A stretch of DNA of 64,000 bases from Cepaea nemoralis (GCA_014155875.1 JACEFZ010011080.1:416001-480000); one strand, 5' to 3'; shown: positions 49,905 to 60,990, counted from the stretch's first letter. Program-made: numbers and translations. The notes: generated from the letters alone by a model not told the origin.

Positions 49905-50290
49905 GGACCAACATCACGGCACACGGGTGTAACCCATAAGTGCTCCGTTCTACTCCGAACTCAAGCCTGAGTCCGGAGAAATACAGCTCAATGCGCGAAC
50001 TCCGTAGCACCGGCGCGGATCCTGAAATACTTTGGGTAGATTTTCAACTCCAAATTTTGTCCGGGCAGCGCCATTAGGCTACTCTTTTTCGATTTCCAAC
50101 TGCCAAGGGATTTTTTACGTGCGCAACAATACACACGAGCTTCCGATCTCACGAGACCAGGCAAAAGTTTGTAATTATAAGTCTGCGTGAAAAAATTCAG
50201 ACCCTCACCGGGGCCTGAACCCGGGACCTCCAGCACTCGAGGCAGAAACTATACGTCGAGACCACTCTTCCCCTAGGACACGCAACTAAA
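49905..50290 (-). mobile_element. SINE family 4 candidate, tRNA-like head at right
   Basis: On the minus strand the right end reads ggaagagtggtctcgacgta, tagtttctgcctcgagtgct and ggtcccgggttcaggccc; the last part is a strong B-box. The body includes ttcaactccaaattttgtcc in plus orientation. Only one copy is seen in the window, so the assignment is tentative. Confidence 0.5.
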
Positions 50291-50459
50291 TTAAATTAGC
50301 GTAGTGTCTAGACCCTCGCTTTCTCATCCCGGGGTCATGGGATCAATTTCGCATAGAAAATTGAAAATGTACACAGGCTGCCAGGTCATCCTAGAATGAG
50401 TACCATGAAATGTCTGGGGAAGTGGATACGGCAGCCGTGATATTGACCAAACTACCATT

Positions 50460-51803
50460 GGCACCTTGCCGTCTTGACAGACGATAGTTTGTGCTTTAAA
50501 AAGCATAATGGCATAATAACTTTTACCTATGATAGTAGCGAATGTGACTGATAAGGCCAATTTGCGCTGTAAATGTCTGTTCACAGTGGGTGCATGTGAA
50601 CACGTGGTCATTTCCACCATCATGCACCATCTTACGTCTCACACGCTCGGTGTGTGACTTATCTGTAATAATTTTCTCATTTGTCTTTATTCCATTTCTG
50701 ATGTGTGCCCTCCATGCAACACGTTCAGTGGCGACTTGCTCCCAATGTGCATTATCAATGCCTGTATCAATCATGTCCGGCCTACACACATCTTTGTATC
50801 GTAGTAGAGGCCGACCCTGAGATCTCTTACCCATCTGTAATTCACCAAAAAAGATGTCCTTTGGTATTCTACCATCATCCATCCTCCTAAGATGTCCTAT
50901 CCATCTAAGTCTACGAAGACTGAGCATGGAATAAACCGTCACACAACCTGATCTTTCCAATACTTCAGTATTTGTGATTTTGTCTTGCCACTTAATACCA
51001 AGAATTCTTCGCAGACACCGCATATGAAAGCTGTTTAAACGTTTCTCTTTGTGTGAGTAAGTTGTCCAGGTTTCACTGCCATAAAGAAGAGTACTAAGGA
51101 CACAGGCTTGATAGACAAGGACTTTTGTTTTTGCAGTAAGCTTCCTGTTCTCCCAGACTCTTTTTCTTAACCTATTCATTGTTGTTGCTGCCTTACCAAT
51201 CCGGATGTTGATTTCCTGATCTAGGGATAATTTGCTATTCACCTCTGATCCTAGATATGTAAAATGGTCTACCATCTCTAGTTCGGCGTCGTCAATAAAG
51301 ATTGATGGTACACCATGTGCACCTTGTGACATAATCTGTGTCTTCTATTTGTTAATTGTTAAACCAAATTCAGAACAAGCATTGGAGAATGCAGATAGTA
51401 GATGTTGTAATTCTTCCTCAGAGTGGGTCGTAATCGCAGCACCATCCACAAAAAGCAACTCTCTGATTAGTACCCTGCTAATTTTGGTCTTGGCCTTCAA
51501 TCTCTGAGCATTCCCGCCATCTGAGCGTGAGTGAATGTATATACCATCATCCTGATCACGAAAGGCATATTTCAGTAGAAGTGAAAAGTATATTCCAAAG
51601 AGGGTGGGAGCTAGAACACAACCTTGCTTAACTCCACTCTTGATTTCAAACTCTTCAGAAGTTGCATCATCAAACTTGATTATACCCTTCATGCCTGTGT
51701 GGAACGATTCCACAATAGACAGAAGAGTTGGTGGACAGCCAATCTTCTTTAGTGCCTTGAACAGACCCTCACAACTGACCAAATCACATGTCTTTGTGAA
51801 CAA
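50460..51803 (-). mobile_element. LINE G, RT with C-terminal C2H2 finger
   Basis: Two minus-strand frames, 51803-51345 and 51332-50523, are separated by one stop at about 51343. The first has GVKQGCVLAPTLFGIYFS and the catalytic box as FVDGA, where FADDA would be expected, so the active site is lost. The second has FTYLGSEVNSKLSLDQEI, RLRWIGHLRRMDDGRIPKD and a terminal C2H2 finger (FTCTHCEQTF...GLISHIRYYH). The 3' untranslated part extends to about 50460. Fragments of the same family are at 23500 and 24215. Confidence 0.88.
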
Positions 51804-51895
51804 AAACTACCATACTAATGCCAATTGGTCTATACAAATATAGGTCTTACACAATATGACCAATGTGCCTTAAGTCACGTAAAAGGCCCATTTAA

Positions 51896-52050
51896 ATTGT
51901 GTATTTGTAATGTATGTGCAGTGTTTGAAACTATTGCCGGTCCAAGTTTTGTATTCACCCTCTGTACAGTTCATGGAACATAGTAGATAAATACAAAACT
52001 TCGACCGGAAATATTTGGAAATACTGTAAAGTCATTAAAAATACACCCTT
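51896..52050. mobile_element. Second copy of the palindromic MITE
   Basis: Arms gtgtatttgtaatgtatgtg and (reversed) gggtgtatttttaatgactt, with internal ccggtccaagttttgta mirrored by tacaaaacttcgaccgg. Diverged from 21972-22127. It ends 77 bp before tetraspanin exon E. Confidence 0.65.
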
Positions 52051-52127
52051 TATTACACCAAGCTCAATGCGCCAAAAATTCTTCTGGTGCTTCAAACTAA
52101 AAACTGCAAGTATTGTTTTCTCTGCAG

Positions 52128-52211
52128 GGATGTCAAGAGGCGGTAAGCATCCACTTGAAGAAGTACCAGTGGGTTGTCATCGGAGTCACCATTGCTGTGC
52201 TTGTTTTCCAG
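52128..52211 (+). CDS. Tetraspanin exon E: GC motif and start of TM4
   Basis: The acceptor is tgttttctctgcag ending at 52127 and the donor is gtagga at 52212. The 84 bp exon encodes 28 residues: GCQEAVSIHLKKYQWVV and the first half of TM4. The GC is the last conserved cysteine of the tetraspanin large loop, normally about 10-15 residues before TM4. A palindromic MITE ends about 77 bp upstream of the acceptor. Confidence 0.9.
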
Positions 52212-52559
52212 GTAGGATTAGAGCGTCCGGAATTTGTGAATACTGCCTCGTTTGGTCGGTCAATTGTGATCCTTTAGAACCCACAATTTTAAACATCTTC
52301 CTTGTCCAGAGTGAGGGAGATGGGAGTGAAGCTAGGAGCCGCCATACATGAACATTTTGCCAAGAACAGAAAAACGTTTGATTAATCAGTACAGAGCTGG
52401 TGCGATCAGTCAATGAGGCGGAGATGTTAAGGAAGAAATCGGAGCATTTATGGACCTGTCGGGAGTGCAATAGAGACGATCCTGTCTAATCACTAATGGG
52501 CACATTAAATATGCTCAAACTAGAGCGAAACGAGTCGCTTCCAATCCGACGTTGACAAG

Positions 52560-53570
52560 GCCCAAGGCTCGTATCAGAACAGAACAGTGTGCAGCGCAGA
52601 ACAACCACTCTCAGCTTCCTTGATGACGAATACCCACAGGATCTCTGGATCCCAGTCTACATAGATGGGTCAGCGCAAAATGCTGTTCGAAATGGAGGAG
52701 CGGGAGTGTGTATAGAACACCCAAATAATACTAGGGACACAGCCAGAGTTCCAACAGGAAAGTACTGCCATAACTATGATGCTGAAATTGAGACAATCAA
52801 GATAGCAATAAAGAAATTACAAAATACCAGCCATGGTAGACAACTTGTGGTGATATTGACAGATGCAAAATCATTAATAGACGCACTCCTGTTTGGGAAA
52901 TTACCAGTTCTAGGGACACTACTTTCTGAACTTAGCAGTCAGCATAAGGTCACCATACAGTGGATACCATCCCACTGTAGAGTACCCGGAAACGACAGAG
53001 CTGATCGATTGGCTAAGGAAGGAGCAAAAGAAGAACAGCCTGATGTGCCCATTATATTCCACCCAAAAAAGAATGATCAAATCAGTCAGAAGGCCACCAA
53101 ACCTTACTCAAGACGTCTACCACGTTATGGACAGACCAGAACAGGTCATTATTCTGCGCCTCAGAACAGGACACAATAGATTACGCAACATGTATACAAA
53201 ATTCAAGATTGGTGACTCAGCCATGTGCACATGTGGTTTGGTGTCGCAGACAGCAGAGCACATACTCCAGGACTGCCCAAACTACAACATATCCAGGCGA
53301 ACCTTCTGGCCTAGAGAGACAACAGTGGAAGATAAACTCTATGGACTGCTGAGTGAACTAAAAAGACTGTTACATTCATACAAGAGACAACATTGCAGTT
53401 ATAGACATATTTCAAGCGAACGAAAGAAGAAGAGGAAGAAGTATCAGAACACAATCAGCGTTGCCATTAGTGGGTTGTGCTTAATCTTCAAAAGATTAAA
53501 TATGGCCCAAGCAATACACCATAGTTCAATGTATTCCAGCTTCTTAGACATGATTCTGTTTATATTATAA
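52560..53570 (+). mobile_element. LINE fragment with RNase H domain (I/Jockey-like)
   Basis: 52589-53179 holds an RNase H fold with VYIDGSAQN (D), YDAEIETIKIA (E), LTDAKSLIDAL (D) and WIPSHCRVPGNDRADRLAKE (H, then N/D). A frameshift near 53080-53100 moves the frame, which continues with IILRLRTGHNRLRNMYTKF, CTCGLVSQTAEHILQDCP and RRTFWPRETTVEDKLYGL, the usual region after RNase H in such LINEs. The RT is missing (5'-truncated). This LINE is the source type of the 29 bp minisatellite at 19875. Confidence 0.85.
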
Positions 53571-54034
53571 CATGTTTAGATCTTGTAAAAGATTCAAATT
53601 GCTTTATAAGCCGAGGGGACAGAGATGGGGTGATCTATCAACCTGGCAAAATGCCTCCATGGCTTGTGCATTCAACATCTCTGGTAGCAAAAGTCCAACT
53701 CCTGGCCGTCACGTGACGAAACTGTTTAAACTAACAGGAGAAGGGGCGGCGGCGAGTCTCTGGCGCCGTAAAACCTACTGGTCTAAATATTTATGTACGT
53801 ACATACATGCACAGACACGCATGTTCATACATACATATCTAAACTCGAGTAAGACCACTGTATACTTTAGCAAAGGAAAGGTGCCGACGGCGGAGGCAAC
53901 CAGCCAGGAGAGTCACCACAGACATCAGAATGACGCGCAATCACGCCGGCGAAAGAAAGAAGAAGAAGATCTTGTAGACTGTGATTTCTCCCACTTGGAC
54001 GGGATTTTGGTACATGATAAGGCAGATTCTATAA
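53571..54034. other. Spacer, nothing recognised
   Basis: A 161-codon frame at 53572-54057 has no recognisable domain and overlaps the start of the next LINE piece. Confidence 0.4.
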
Positions 54035-54350
54035 ATATCAATGAACAAAAGAGGTGAAGAGGAGACGCTGGCGATGGATAGGACATCAACTGGGACAACT
54101 CCAGAATAGTATAATAAATACACTCTTAGAACGGAACCGCCATGGCAAAAGAATTTAGAGGAAGACCTAAAAACTCACGAAGAAAAGAAGTAGAAACAGA
54201 AATGAACCATATAGTAAGGATATGCACAGAGCTGGATAGGATAGCTAAATATAGAAGGGCTTGGAGTGAGTTGGTTGGGTGTCTATATCGCAGTGCAAGG
54301 AAGAAGAACAAGAAGTCAAACGGGCTCAGGGCCCTTTGAGATCAAGTGTA
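54035..54350 (+). mobile_element. RTE/BovB-like LINE 3' fragment
   Basis: RWRWIGHQLGQLQNSIIN, LERNRHGKRI, then RGRPKNSRRKEVETEM, and after frame changes RRAWSELVGCLYRSARKK. This order (WRWIGH, GKRxRGRP, ETEM, final RKW-like segment) is typical of the C-terminus of RTE-type LINE ORFs. Confidence 0.75.
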
Positions 54351-54365
54351 TAGAGTGCCAGAACA

Positions 54366-54620
54366 GATAAGTCGCAACATCCTAGGGAGAGTCGTTCGAC
54401 AGGGAGTGACCACGGGGTGTTATCAGCGTTCACTACTTCAAGGTGAGATCAGACGGACATTTAATCAGACTGCTACTGGGACCATTAGTATCGGGACTTC
54501 TCGTTAGCTTTTGAAGATGACGGAGCACGTATGGGAATGTTTCAAGTGCTTTCATGTCGGCTCTGGACTCAACTCGACTCTAGCTTTCTCCTAATTTCTC
54601 AAAACGGTGTTATGTGCGAA
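54366..54620 (+). mobile_element. LINE fragment matching 19120-19310
   Basis: Non-coding now; accattagtatcgggacttc and gatgacggagcacgtatggg parallel the copy at 19209-19255. Confidence 0.5.
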
Positions 54621-55080
54621 AGTCGCAAAAGACATGGTGCTAATTCATACCCTGAAATACCACATTGTGTATGTTTATGTGATAAGTAATTCATTTACAA
54701 GATATGTACTGCGACTGGCTCTGCAGCCAGTAGGGTTACGATCGGCTAGTCTCTCTCATGAGGGGTGAAAATTTAAAATTGATAGCCTGCCGATGGCCCA
54801 CAGACTACACAAGTTAACCTCACCTATCCGTGGTGTAGACCGAGAAACCATGACCGCGAGGTCATGGACAGACGGGGCTCTGGCTCGCCAAGGGGCGGAC
54901 TTCCCTTGGTCAGATATTCCTGTCCTAAACTTGTGACTGGCCTAGCAAGCCGGCAGGGAATATTTCCTGCTGCTCGAAGAAAAAATCATGTAATAAACTA
55001 ACAGACTAACAATGGAATCAGAAGAACAAGCCGACCATGTACACGACGGACAAAATGAGTCCATGAGAATCTCGATATGT
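54621..55080. other. Spacer, nothing recognised
   Basis: Unassigned; contains ctctgcagccagtagggtta and ccgcgaggtcatggacagac words that may belong to a SINE not otherwise seen here. Confidence 0.35.
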
Positions 55081-55084
55081 GAAG

Positions 55085-55175
55085 CTCATAAACGGACACT
55101 TTTCCCACAGTTTATGCTTCACCTCGTCACGGCAAGGTACACGAGGAACAATATCAGATGATGAAATGAGATGAG
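55085..55175 (+). mobile_element. LINE A 3' end
   Basis: cagtttatgcttcacctcgt, caaggtacacgaggaacaat and a short gatga tail, as in the other family A ends. Confidence 0.7.
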
Positions 55176-55198
55176 TAATTCGTTGCAAAAGTGGAAGG

Positions 55199-55264
55199 TG
55201 GTGATGATGATGATGCTGATGATGATGATGATGCTGATGATGATGATGATGATGATGATGATGT

Positions 55265-55299
<35 letters not shown>

Positions 55300-55300
55300 T

Positions 55301-55336
<36 letters not shown>
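55199..55336. repeat. (GAT)n microsatellite before exon F
   Basis: About 138 bp of gat trinucleotide with a few gct and gtt variants, ending 50 bp upstream of the tetraspanin exon F coding start. Confidence 0.95.
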
Positions 55337-55386
55337 GTAATTCGTTTTGAGTTTAACTAAGCACATAATTGTTTTGTTTTCACCAG

Positions 55387-55455
55387 TTTCTGCTGCTCAT
55401 ACTAGCCCTGATGTTGATCTTGCACAACGTCAACAACAAATACGACATGAGCTGA
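55387..55455 (+). CDS. Tetraspanin exon F: end of TM4, tail and stop
   Basis: The acceptor is tgttttcaccag ending at 55386. The exon encodes FLLLILALMLILHN followed by VNNKYDMS and a TGA stop at 55453-55455, completing TM4 and a short cytoplasmic tail. The tail has no evident tyrosine sorting signal (YxxPhi). No clear AATAAA was seen in the following 350 bp, so the 3' UTR end is not defined. A (GAT)n microsatellite ends 50 bp upstream of the exon. Confidence 0.88.
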   Translation, partial: FLLLILALMLILHNVNNKYDMS

Positions 55456-55806
55456 CCAGTGCGGGAACCACCCGAGACACACAGGGTGCGACCCATGTTG
55501 CGGGATATTGTCGCCTTTCTCCTCCTCTCAACGGCTTTCTTGGAAGAAAGACAACGAAATCAATCCTGAAAATGCTACACTGGTTAACGAAAATATTCTA
55601 TTAACTCTATGTCAACGAATATGTAAATATATGTTTCTGTGTGTGGTTACTTTCTAAATGTCAGAACATAGGGCATTTATTTCTTAATAGGTGATATAGT
55701 TTTATATAAATATAGTATAAGATACGTATAGTTTTGTACCGGATAAAATAAGCGTTTCCTGTTAAGACAAAAGCTGTGATAGAGTTTGTTACATCCCTAA
55801 TTTGTA

Positions 55807-56361
55807 CGAGGGGGCTTCATATGAAAACCTTAAATGTTCGTTGTGTGTGTGTGTGAATATATTCTGAAAAATTAAAGAACAAATGTATCATTTTTCGATA
55901 TAGTCACCACTGCTTTCAATGCAAGTCCTCCAGCTCCAATAAAGCGCTTGGATTCCTGGAGAAAAAAATCTATTTGTCGCGTGTGTAACCACTTATGCTC
56001 AACCTGATGTATCTCTTCATCTGACCGAACAGTTTTGAAACTTCCTACTCCACTCATACATTTCCTGGCTGACAGACTGTATCACCATACTGGTCCTTCA
56101 TTCACCTGTAAATGTCAATAGGTTTCACTCCTTCACTGATCAAAAAACGGATAACAGAACGCTGCTGCTCTTTGGTGCATATCAAATGTGGGGCAGCCAC
56201 AATTAAACTGTCCGTATGGCGTCACCGCTTTCGTCTGCACCATGATATCACGCGCTCAACACTCTTGAATCCTTTACAATAATATTGGCAAGTTAGAAGA
56301 CAATGACATAGTTATTGTGATACCTATCACACTTTTAAGGTTTTCATGTGAAATCCTCTCG
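55807..56361 (-). mobile_element. mariner-like DNA transposon remnant, 555 bp
   Basis: The termini match over 28 positions with four differences (cgagggggcttcatatgaaa at the left; cgagaggatttcacatgaaa reading inward from the right), and TA lies outside each end. The minus strand at 56057-55872 encodes EVHKWL-like HKWLHTRQIDFFLQESKRFI and GAGGLALKAV, which resembles a mariner transposase C-terminus. Most of the transposase is deleted. Confidence 0.8.
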
Positions 56362-56429
56362 TATAAAGTTGAGGAGAATCTCTAGCCAATGGTAATACAT
56401 GTTTCTATCATATGTTTAGACGTTGGTGG

Positions 56430-56800
56430 TATCTTTGATACGCTGTGAAAGATTGTCCCGCGTCTGAGCTGCAAAGTGCGCTGCTTTCTTTTATCAAGGT
56501 TTATTCTGGACTTTGGCGTTTGCTATGTATTGCATTGTATTTAAACAGGGGCAAGTTGTGATTTGGAGCACTTTATGATATGGTTTTGTGAATTAGTTTG
56601 ACCTTGCTGGAAAGTAAGCGTTTGTGGAGTGGGAATAGCTGAATGCGTTCGTGTAGATTAGAATTGTCATTTTCATGTTTCCTGTACATTAAATCTATAG
56701 CCCGTTTGTGGAGTGAATATAGTCGCTTAATGATTGAGTTGGAACAGACATCCCATATCGTGGAGCAATAGTCATTATTTATGTGTATGTGATAAATCAA
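56430..56800 (-). mobile_element. CR1/L2-like LINE RT C-terminal fragment
   Basis: Minus frame 56848-56573 includes NDYCSTIWDVCSNSIIKRLY and LHKRAIDLMYRKH, the region after the RT core in CR1/L2-type LINEs. Its right part (56800-56848) belongs to the following LINE A piece. Confidence 0.75.
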
Positions 56801-56839
56801 ATACCAATGAACCAAGAGGTGAAGCAACACGCTGGACGG

Positions 56840-57180
56840 GATATACATTGAGAAAACCTGTGAAAGATATTACTAGAAAGGCCTTTGTCTTGATTAAGAC
56901 GGCCATGAGGGGAGTAAATATATAATATAGATGTAATAAGGCAAACCAACTCATTGGACAAATGGCACCAATACTAAAGAACAAATATATATCAACAACT
57001 ACTAAGAAAGCACTTTACAACACAAACTTCCTACCAACTCTATGTTACCAATGCCAAACCTGGACAATGACAGAAAAAGAGAAAAGAAAAATAACAACAA
57101 CATAAATGAGATTCCTGAGAAGAATACTCAACGTATCAAGAAGAGATTAGATCAGAAATGAAGAAATCAGGACAAAAGTG
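56840..57180 (+). mobile_element. LINE A RT fragment
   Basis: Contains HQY-type apilknk sequence (gcaccaatactaaagaacaa), CQTWTMTEKEKRKI and RFLRRILN words in changing frames. Nearly the same as 61500-61680 and the reverse of 1-230. Confidence 0.75.
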
Positions 57181-57691
57181 TGTGTTTTCCTAATTTATGT
57201 CTATCTTTAATTATCTTCTCTGTTTTAGATCTCTCTCTGTGTAGTTCGCCTTGTGGGTTCCAGACAAGAAAGTGTCTATACTATTCTCAGATTTTCTCAT
57301 CGTGTCACGTATCCAGTGTCAGCATCTTTTATTTTCTTGGCGTGTGTTTAATCCTGAACTCAACATTAGTGACTCTGTCATATCGTTTTAATTCTCTGTT
57401 GTGCGTAGCCACCAATTAATGATTGTTTGTACCTTATTAGTAATTGTTTTATTTGTTGTAAATGTCTGTGTTACATACAGTAGTACTTACTTATAAAAGA
57501 ATGTGTTTTACTAATGTTTAGTTACATCCAGTTTGAATGGCTCAACTTCAGGACCATGCAGTGGATTTTCTCAGTCTTTGAAATGCCGTCCCTTAATGAT
57601 GCAAGTCTTCGAAATGCCTCTTTCGCTGCTTACGCCGCCCCTTACGGTGCGCCTGATGCGACCGCCTCTCTATATTATAGCACGGCTCAAC
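57181..57691. other. Spacer, nothing recognised
   Basis: Short hydrophobic frames (57180-57419, 57514-57708) without a recognisable family. Confidence 0.35.
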
Positions 57692-57870
57692 TTAATTGCA
57701 CTGTTTAATTCTTGTTGCAAACCAACCCCAACACATTCGAATTTCGAACAGTTGTATAAATTGTGCAGTCGTTTGGAAGTAGATCGAAGGCCGCGATATG
57801 TGTAAGGGAAAGTCATTTATATAAATGGCAAATAAGAGAGGATTGAAAGAATAGCAAACATCTCTATCGA
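57692..57870 (-). mobile_element. CR1/L2-like RT core scrap
   Basis: SFNPLLFAIYINDFPLHIS on the minus strand corresponds to the GxxLGPLLFxIYINDLP motif of LINE RTs. Too short to place in a family. Confidence 0.6.
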
Positions 57871-57896
57871 CGGAATAATAAACAAAGACTGATAAA

Positions 57897-58091
57897 ATGG
57901 CGAAGCCTACACACCGCAAATATCATACGTCATTGATTGAACGGCACATTTTAGAAACCGGTCACATCATTGATAGGGACAATGCGTTTCGTGTGTCACA
58001 CACAAAATGGTCGCACGCTTTAGCTGGCCGAGGCGATTGCCATTCATTTACAGAAGCCCACTTTATGCAAGCAAAAAGACACGCTAGTTAG
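57897..58091 (+). mobile_element. Possible Penelope-like element C-terminal fragment
   Basis: 65-codon frame with RHILETGHIIDRDNAFRVSH and a HSFTEAHFMQAKRHA end. It resembles the HxxxTGHxIDxxNA segment in the GIY-YIG region of Penelope-like elements. The fragment is short, so this is tentative. Confidence 0.4.
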
Positions 58092-58339
58092 TTTAAAATT
58101 ACCGTGGTAGACAATTCAAATGTCTGTGAATATTTGTGTTGTATATTTCAACTTGAAGGATTTATCTTATTGCTTTAGTTTATGTTGTTGATTTCTGAAG
58201 TACGTACCTGACAAGATACAGCAAAATATGCCAGACAAAGAAATCGTGCAGTCAATTGTTTGTGTCTTCGTTAATCAAACTAAGAGAGGGCCAGATTTAA
58301 ATCCTTATGTAACTCCAATATTTTTTTTTAAAAATGTTA

Positions 58340-58485
58340 GTTCATATCATTTTACAGGATGTCGCTGTCAACCCCAGCATTTCTTGACTGTTTGTGATGT
58401 CTTTGCAAGTTTAAGTATAGTAGTTTGTCATTGCTTTCTGAATGACCGGCACTGACACTCATACCATTTATGAAAATCAGCGCAA
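58340..58485 (-). mobile_element. SINE family 1 copy
   Basis: The minus strand has the central ccggtcattcagaaagcaat, tgacaaactactatac and tail cctgtaaaatgatatgaact. The head region at the right is eroded. Confidence 0.7.
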
Positions 58486-58544
58486 GTATTTACAGTAGCG
58501 AAAACCAACTTCCGGTTCCCGACATGGAGGATAGGCATTTAAAT

Positions 58545-59050
58545 GGTTAACGCATCTGGAGTGCTTATGCGTGTGGCTGCATTTTGCATACACATTTTCC
58601 TCATGTTGGACTGGTAGTGCATGGTTTCGTCGCCATACTGCTGAGTTGAGTGCGTGGAGTGACACTGTGAGCTGTGAATTTCGTGTGGAATGCTTTTACA
58701 TCTGTCCGCCGTTGTTTGTAGAGTTAACTGCATGTTCGGAATTATGACTGTCGGCCTGTCGCTGATCTGACTGGGTTGCCTTATGCAGTAATGTGGGGCT
58801 GCTGGTTTTCTTGTGACTGCCACTTCCATCGACGATGAACTGTATTTCTTAGGAAGGACTTTTGTGTTGGCATTCTGGCGACGGCATTATGCATAGCTTA
58901 CCTGTGCGAGCTGTTGTTTTGTCGAGACTCCTGTCTGTTCCACTTTTCACATAGGGCAGTGAGGAGGGTTTTTTGTGATATTCATTGCATAGAACCGGAG
59001 TTTAATGGGGACCGCCCGTTGCCGTGAATTTGGAACCGCGACTAATGACT
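58545..59050 (-). repeat. Repeat F copy 2
   Basis: Reverse-complement relative of 29006-29645: gtcgagactcctgtctgttc here versus the gagtctcgac word there, and ctgctggttttcttgtgact opposite the cagtcaaccagaagcctag word. Non-coding. Confidence 0.5.
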
Positions 59051-60200
59051 AATGACTATTTCACAGTAGTGGTCTATGATAGAAATTATTGTTTGATATT
59101 ACTTGCTGTCTGTTTAACAAGAAATGTGTTGTTAACCTTACAAGTTTAGAGCTCACCGCTGTTGCTTATAATTTGTTTATTAGAATAGTGTTGCCTAACA
59201 TATTAATTGCTTTTTCTCAAGTCTATACAAACTTATGTTATCGTCGATAAGAAAAAGAAAACCCTAACCTGCACATTTCGCGGCGAGTGCACAAGCCAGG
59301 CGGCCTTACATCCTTAGGCTCAAGACCCCCTCTGCCATACACAGCAAGGTACTATACAGGCAGTAAATGACAGTTATCGTCAATTATTTACTTATGCTCG
59401 CTTTCGGTCGTGTTTTTTTTTTAAAGGTCGTGGTGCAGTTGGAATATTTTGGTGGGAACCTTGGATGACTACTGAACGACAGCTCCATGACTAATAATAA
59501 ATAAGAGAAGTTACGGTGCAGCAGGATATAACAATAAGAAATAAAAACATTTAGGTATGTGTGACTTCTGCGAAAAAGGGACAGATAATAAACAAAGACA
59601 CTGCGTTCACACATTACAACGAATGCAAATGCAGCAAACTGAAATCAGTGTAAAATTAATAACGATAATAACATAAAAATGAGCGTTCTGGCCAGATATT
59701 CTCTTGTTGCATTAAAGAAATACGTGTGCGAGATTCAGTGAATAACAAATTGCAAATGAAACGTACAAAGACACATGGTTTGTTATTTTCATGTTAGCAT
59801 AACAGATAATGTTGTGATCGCTATTCTGAAACCTTTTGTGTAAATATATTTCTTATGTTCTTTGTATTCTATGGGTATTTTTATCAACAAGACATAAACA
59901 AAGGAAAGTGTAATCTAATGGACGCCAGAATAGCGAAGTAGCTAGAAAGTTCGCCAACCGACCCAATTATAAAGTATTCAAATACCCGTTGAAGCGGGTA
60001 TTTTGTCTTTGATTTGAGCTCCCATGGAAAACAAACATAAAAATGGTACCAGAAAATGTTATGGAAAGTGAAAACGACCGGCACAATTTTGACGACATAA
60101 CCCATCGAGTTGAGAATAGTTTGTAATACATGGGACTACTCGTGTATACCCAACCCGCCTCGAGTGGCGTGAACGTGTCCCTTACCATTTGTGTCACCCC
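59051..60200. other. Long spacer with one perfect hairpin
   Basis: About 1.15 kb with no supported gene or element. 59980-60003 forms a perfect 9 bp stem with a 6 nt loop (aaatacccg, ttgaag, cgggtattt). A poly-C run is at about 60196-60214. Confidence 0.45.
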
Positions 60201-60229
60201 CCCCCCCCCCCCCCCGACTGTAACAAGTT

Positions 60230-60440
60230 AACAAGGCAATGTCTGTGCAAAGTGGTTGCGCAGTATGCCTCGCGCTCCGAAGGTAGTGGATTTGATTCAG
60301 GCCATCGTCGCTCGTTTCACGAGTGCAGTTTTCTCAGAGACTCCCCAGGGGCCGTCACTGGAGCTACGGAGTTTGGTTTTGTGCGACGCTTTCGGGAGGT
60401 CGCCCTGTGGAAAGAGACCTAGATATATAGGACAAAACCC
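60230..60440 (+). mobile_element. SINE family 3 copy
   Basis: A-box-like tgtgcaaagtggttgcgc, B-box-like ggatttgattcagg, then the family body (ggagctacggagtttggttt, gacgctttcgggaggtcgcc, tgtggaaagagacc). It matches 16905-17112 and 22985-23170, both reversed. Confidence 0.7.
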
Positions 60441-60444
60441 GGCG

Positions 60445-60990
60445 GAATCAAGTCAGCCTTTTTTAATCCTTTTTAAGCAGTTCAGATTAGATTTGATCCC
60501 CTCTCTAATCCAGTTTCCTCAATTCCTTAATTGTATGCCTACCTCTCTTTAATGTTACCCAATTAACTAACAGAACACGTATATTGTTGTTTTCTATAAG
60601 TGTGCACGTCTTTAGCCATTCACATACGAATTACCCTGTTGCAACATTTCTAATGTATTGCTACTACACACTTTATTCATCAATGTACTGCAATAAACAA
60701 GATTTAAAAGTTTTCTGGTGTGGGTGTATTTATCATGTTTGCTGGTGTTGTAGTTGTAGTGAAGAATTATAATGAATCAATCATTAGAAAATGAGAAGTG
60801 AAATAATAAGTTGTACAAGAACACAATGGTAAGTACGAAAATTAATGTTGCTGATAACGTCTTCGTCGGCACACAACCAATAAATACACACCAGTACAAC
60901 AACATGAGAAACTGTACATGAAAATATGTACACGAAAATATCAACATGAAATTATGTACATGAAAATATGAAAAATATTAATTAAGACAG
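60445..60990. other. Spacer, nothing recognised
   Basis: AT-rich, with short repeated words gaaaatatgtacacgaaaat near 60919-60970. Confidence 0.4.

Larger units (their letters stand above)
17984..55455 (+). other. Tetraspanin gene, six 3' coding exons (5' exon missing)
   Basis: Six exons with canonical AG/GT borders, all phase 0, join into 247 codons that read as a tetraspanin from inside TM1 to the stop. In order they give the end of TM1, the small extracellular loop, TM2, TM3, and a large extracellular loop with CCG, SCC, EC and GC cysteines (six in total), then TM4 and a short cytoplasmic tail. Tetraspanins are four-pass membrane proteins that organise membrane microdomains with partners such as integrins; the partner here cannot be told from sequence. 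The expected first exon (start Met, N-terminal cysteines, first half of TM1, about 20 residues) was not found and probably lies left of 17984 in repeat-rich DNA or outside the window. Intron lengths are 4504, 2726, 17424, 8899 and 3175 bp, all filled with mobile elements. Confidence 0.93.
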
